From an uncultured Candidatus Peregrinibacteria bacterium (GTDB taxonomy: Bacteria; Patescibacteriota; Gracilibacteria; CAIRYL01): a stretch of DNA of 14,767 bases. The stretch covers positions 1 through 14,767 of the forward strand of contig CAIRYL010000103.1 of the NCBI GenBank assembly GCA_903882825.1, written 5' to 3'. Of this stretch, positions 13,409 to 14,767 are shown one piece after another (position 1 is the stretch's first letter; each line of letters starts with the position of its first letter). The translations under genes were made by a program, and so were the position numbers. The notes below the pieces were generated by a model that was given only the letters and a program-made list of their open reading frames with translations, was not told the origin of the DNA and made no database searches.

Positions 13409-13436
13409 TTTATAGCATTTTCAGAAGGCATAACAA
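13409..13436 (-). promoter_or_regulatory. Promoter of porD-pilD
   Basis: The minus strand has TTGTTA (13436-13431), a 16-nt spacer and TATAAA (13414-13409). A start near 13402 gives a leader of about 30 nt that contains the GGAGA ribosome binding site. Confidence 0.5.
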
Positions 13437-13607
13437 AAAAACAAAGTATTTCTATTCTACGAAAATATGAATGGAAAGTCATCTTTTGTTTTTTAATTTC
13501 TTCAAAAGTATCGAAAATATCAGAGAAGTGTTTATTTTTGAAGATATTCGAGCTTTTCTAAAAATAAAAAAATGAGTAATATTTCTTTTGTGTTTTCTTT
13601 CTCTCAT

Positions 13608-14300
13608 ATGCCTCTTAAAATTTGTGTTCCCATTGTTCCCACTTCCCTTTCTCATCTTTTAGAGATCATGAAAAAAAGTGCTCAAAAAGCTGATATTTTG
13701 GAAATTTGGATGGGGGAACTTTCGGCTGAGGAGCGTTTTTATGATGTAATTTTTGCGCTGAAAAAACAGCTCAATATCCCACTGCTCATAAATGTAAAAG
13801 GTCCCGAAGAAAAAGGAAATTTTACGGGCACTTCGGAAGAAAAAATGGAAATTTATAAAGAGTGCATACAGCGAGGTGCTGAATATATAGACGTTGATTA
13901 TGAATTTTCTCCAAAACTTCTTCAAAAAATACAAGAAGAAAAATTAACCTCCAACCTGATTCTTTCTGCACATTTTTTCCGGGGAACCCCTTCTTTACCA
14001 TCGCTTTTAAGTCGTGTAGAAAAAATGAAAGAACGAGGAGCAAATATTGTAAAAATTGCCGCTTTTGCCCAAGAACCAAAGGATCTGATAACACTTTTAC
14101 GATTAGCAGAAAATTTACAGCGTTCTCAAACACCATTTATTGCTATTTCTATGGGTGAAATAGGGAAACCATCCCGCTTTTTATCTTCTTTTTTCGGCGC
14201 AGAGATGACGTTTGCACCTCTTGAGAAAAAAGATTCTTCTGCTCCAGGACAAATAATAATAGATGATATGCGGGAAGTGTGGCAAAAAATTTGTCTTTAA
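13608..14300 (+). CDS. aroD: 3-dehydroquinate dehydratase, type I
   Basis: A Schiff-base enzyme that dehydrates 3-dehydroquinate to 3-dehydroshikimate, step 3 of the shikimate pathway; its product feeds the AroE half of the fusion gene. From the ATG at 13608 (230 aa) the TIM-barrel has Glu32 (LEIWMGEL), His122 in LSAHFF as general acid/base, Schiff-base Lys149 in ANIVKIAAF, Arg190 in SMGEIGKPSR, and SAPGQ (211-215) with Ser211 and Gln215. Odd points: the usual E-x-R-x-D strand reads E-I-W-M-G, so the substrate-contacting Arg and Asp become Trp34 and Gly36, and the next conserved Arg is Lys64. The catalytic Lys/His pair is intact. An ATG at 13572 would add 12 residues not typical of the family. 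Neither start has a Shine-Dalgarno. The deformylase gene starts 9 nt after the stop. Confidence 0.9.
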   Translation: MPLKICVPIVPTSLSHLLEIMKKSAQKADILEIWMGELSAEERFYDVIFALKKQLNIPLLINVKGPEEKGNFTGTSEEKMEIYKECIQRGAEYIDVDYEFSPKLLQKIQEEKLTSNLILSAHFFRGTPSLPSLLSRVEKMKERGANIVKIAAFAQEPKDLITLLRLAENLQRSQTPFIAISMGEIGKPSRFLSSFFGAEMTFAPLEKKDSSAPGQIIIDDMREVWQKICL

Positions 14301-14309
14301 AAACTTGGT

Positions 14310-14767
14310 ATGTCTAGTATGCCTGTTCTTACCGGAACTAAAAATCCAATACTTCGTGAAATATCTATTCCTATTGTAAAAATAGATAAAAATATAGGAA
14401 AACTCATTAAAAAAATGGGAGAAACTGTAAAAAAAGAAAAAGGAGTGGGGCTTGCGGCTCCGCAAGTGGGTGAAAATGTTCGAATTATTGTGGCGCAAAT
14501 AAATGGAAAACAATTTTTACCAATGATCAATCCAGAAATTATAGAATTTTCAATAGAAACAGAATTAGGAGAAGAAGGTTGTTTAAGCGTTCCTGGAGAA
14601 TTTGGGAAAGTTTGGCGATCCAAAGAAATTGTCGTTTCATTTTGGGATGAAAATGCGATTGTAAAAAAACTTCGTTTACGAGATTTTAATGCTCGCATTG
14701 TTCAGCACGAAATTGACCATTTAAATGGGATTCTTTTCGTAGATCGTTTGGCAGAAGTTTTAAAAAA
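14310..14767 (+). CDS. def: Peptide deformylase, 3' end beyond the window
   Basis: A metalloenzyme that removes the formyl group from the N-terminal Met of new proteins, at the ribosome. The frame from the ATG at 14310 is open to the window end (152 codons). It carries all three family motifs: GVGLAAPQVG near residue 50, EGCLSVPG with the metal-binding Cys, and QHEIDHLNG with the two metal-binding His and the catalytic Glu. Only the last ten to thirty residues should be missing. The second in-frame ATG at 14319 is an alternative start. There is no Shine-Dalgarno. It starts 9 nt after aroD, so the two are probably one transcript. In many bacteria def is next to fmt; what follows here is outside the window. 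Confidence 0.95.
   Translation, partial: MSSMPVLTGTKNPILREISIPIVKIDKNIGKLIKKMGETVKKEKGVGLAAPQVGENVRIIVAQINGKQFLPMINPEIIEFSIETELGEEGCLSVPGEFGKVWRSKEIVVSFWDENAIVKKLRLRDFNARIVQHEIDHLNGILFVDRLAEVLK

Noticed and set aside
13377..13482. Longer porD start at 13482 or 13431
   Set aside because: A TTGTTA-16-TATAAA promoter and a GGAGA ribosome binding site sit inside that stretch, and the family pattern begins after it.
1..14767. Recoding of TGA as glycine or tryptophan (as in Gracilibacteria/SR1)
   Set aside because: About a dozen full-length genes rich in glycine contain no internal TGA, and sufS and aroE-trpC end with TGA at positions that fit their families. The standard code explains the window.
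1..14767. CRISPR arrays, insertion sequences, phage genes, riboswitches, selenocysteine signals
   Set aside because: No spaced repeats, transposase or integrase motifs, or structured leader sequences were seen on either strand. No SECIS-like hairpin was seen after the aroE-trpC TGA.

Overview
AT-rich bacterial DNA (well under 40% G+C by eye) with densely packed genes, several of which overlap end to end. It carries no phage, transposon, plasmid, CRISPR or rRNA signature. Every full-length gene reads without internal TGA, and TGA serves as a stop (sufS, aroE-trpC), so the standard bacterial code applies. Most start codons lack a Shine-Dalgarno sequence, and several sit 5-9 nt after a -10-like hexamer, which suggests leaderless mRNAs. 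Pathway genes are scattered rather than grouped in classical operons. I infer a streamlined genome of the Patescibacteria/CPR kind (something like Peregrinibacteria), but no phylogenetic marker settles this.

Layout: the first 15 nt on the minus strand are the 5' end of an unidentified gene with a perfect Shine-Dalgarno. Next comes aroK (+), which overlaps a small frameshifted membrane-protein gene (-). murB (+) then overlaps a GT28-type glycosyltransferase (-) that looks C-terminally short. A divergent promoter region leads to a tight three-gene unit, leuB-sufS-murD (+). murD overlaps a GT4 glycosyltransferase (-). Across another divergent gap lies a lipoprotein gene (+), with tRNA-Cys 6 nt downstream and then a strong terminator. 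lysC and a fused aroE-trpC gene lie on the minus strand. A divergent promoter drives an unrecognised 166-residue protein (+), whose end overlaps a prepilin peptidase gene (-). That gene follows an orphan ferredoxin-like PorD subunit gene (-). The window closes with aroD (+) and the start of a peptide deformylase gene (+), cut by the window edge.

Function: AroD, AroE and AroK are steps 3, 4 and 5 of the shikimate pathway. TrpC makes indole-3-glycerol phosphate for tryptophan, LeuB serves leucine, and LysC opens the aspartate family. The host therefore probably makes several amino acids, which is notable if it belongs to a reduced lineage. MurB and MurD build peptidoglycan precursors, and the two glycosyltransferases may decorate lipids or surface polymers. 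SufS supplies sulfur for Fe-S clusters such as those of PorD.

The main things to look at are: the AroE-TrpC fusion; the fact that LysC lies in the same frame after a single TGA; the frameshifted small acidic membrane protein; the truncated GT28; the recurring 29-38 nt convergent overlaps, all in one relative frame; the apparent leaderless starts; and substituted substrate-pocket residues in AroD.
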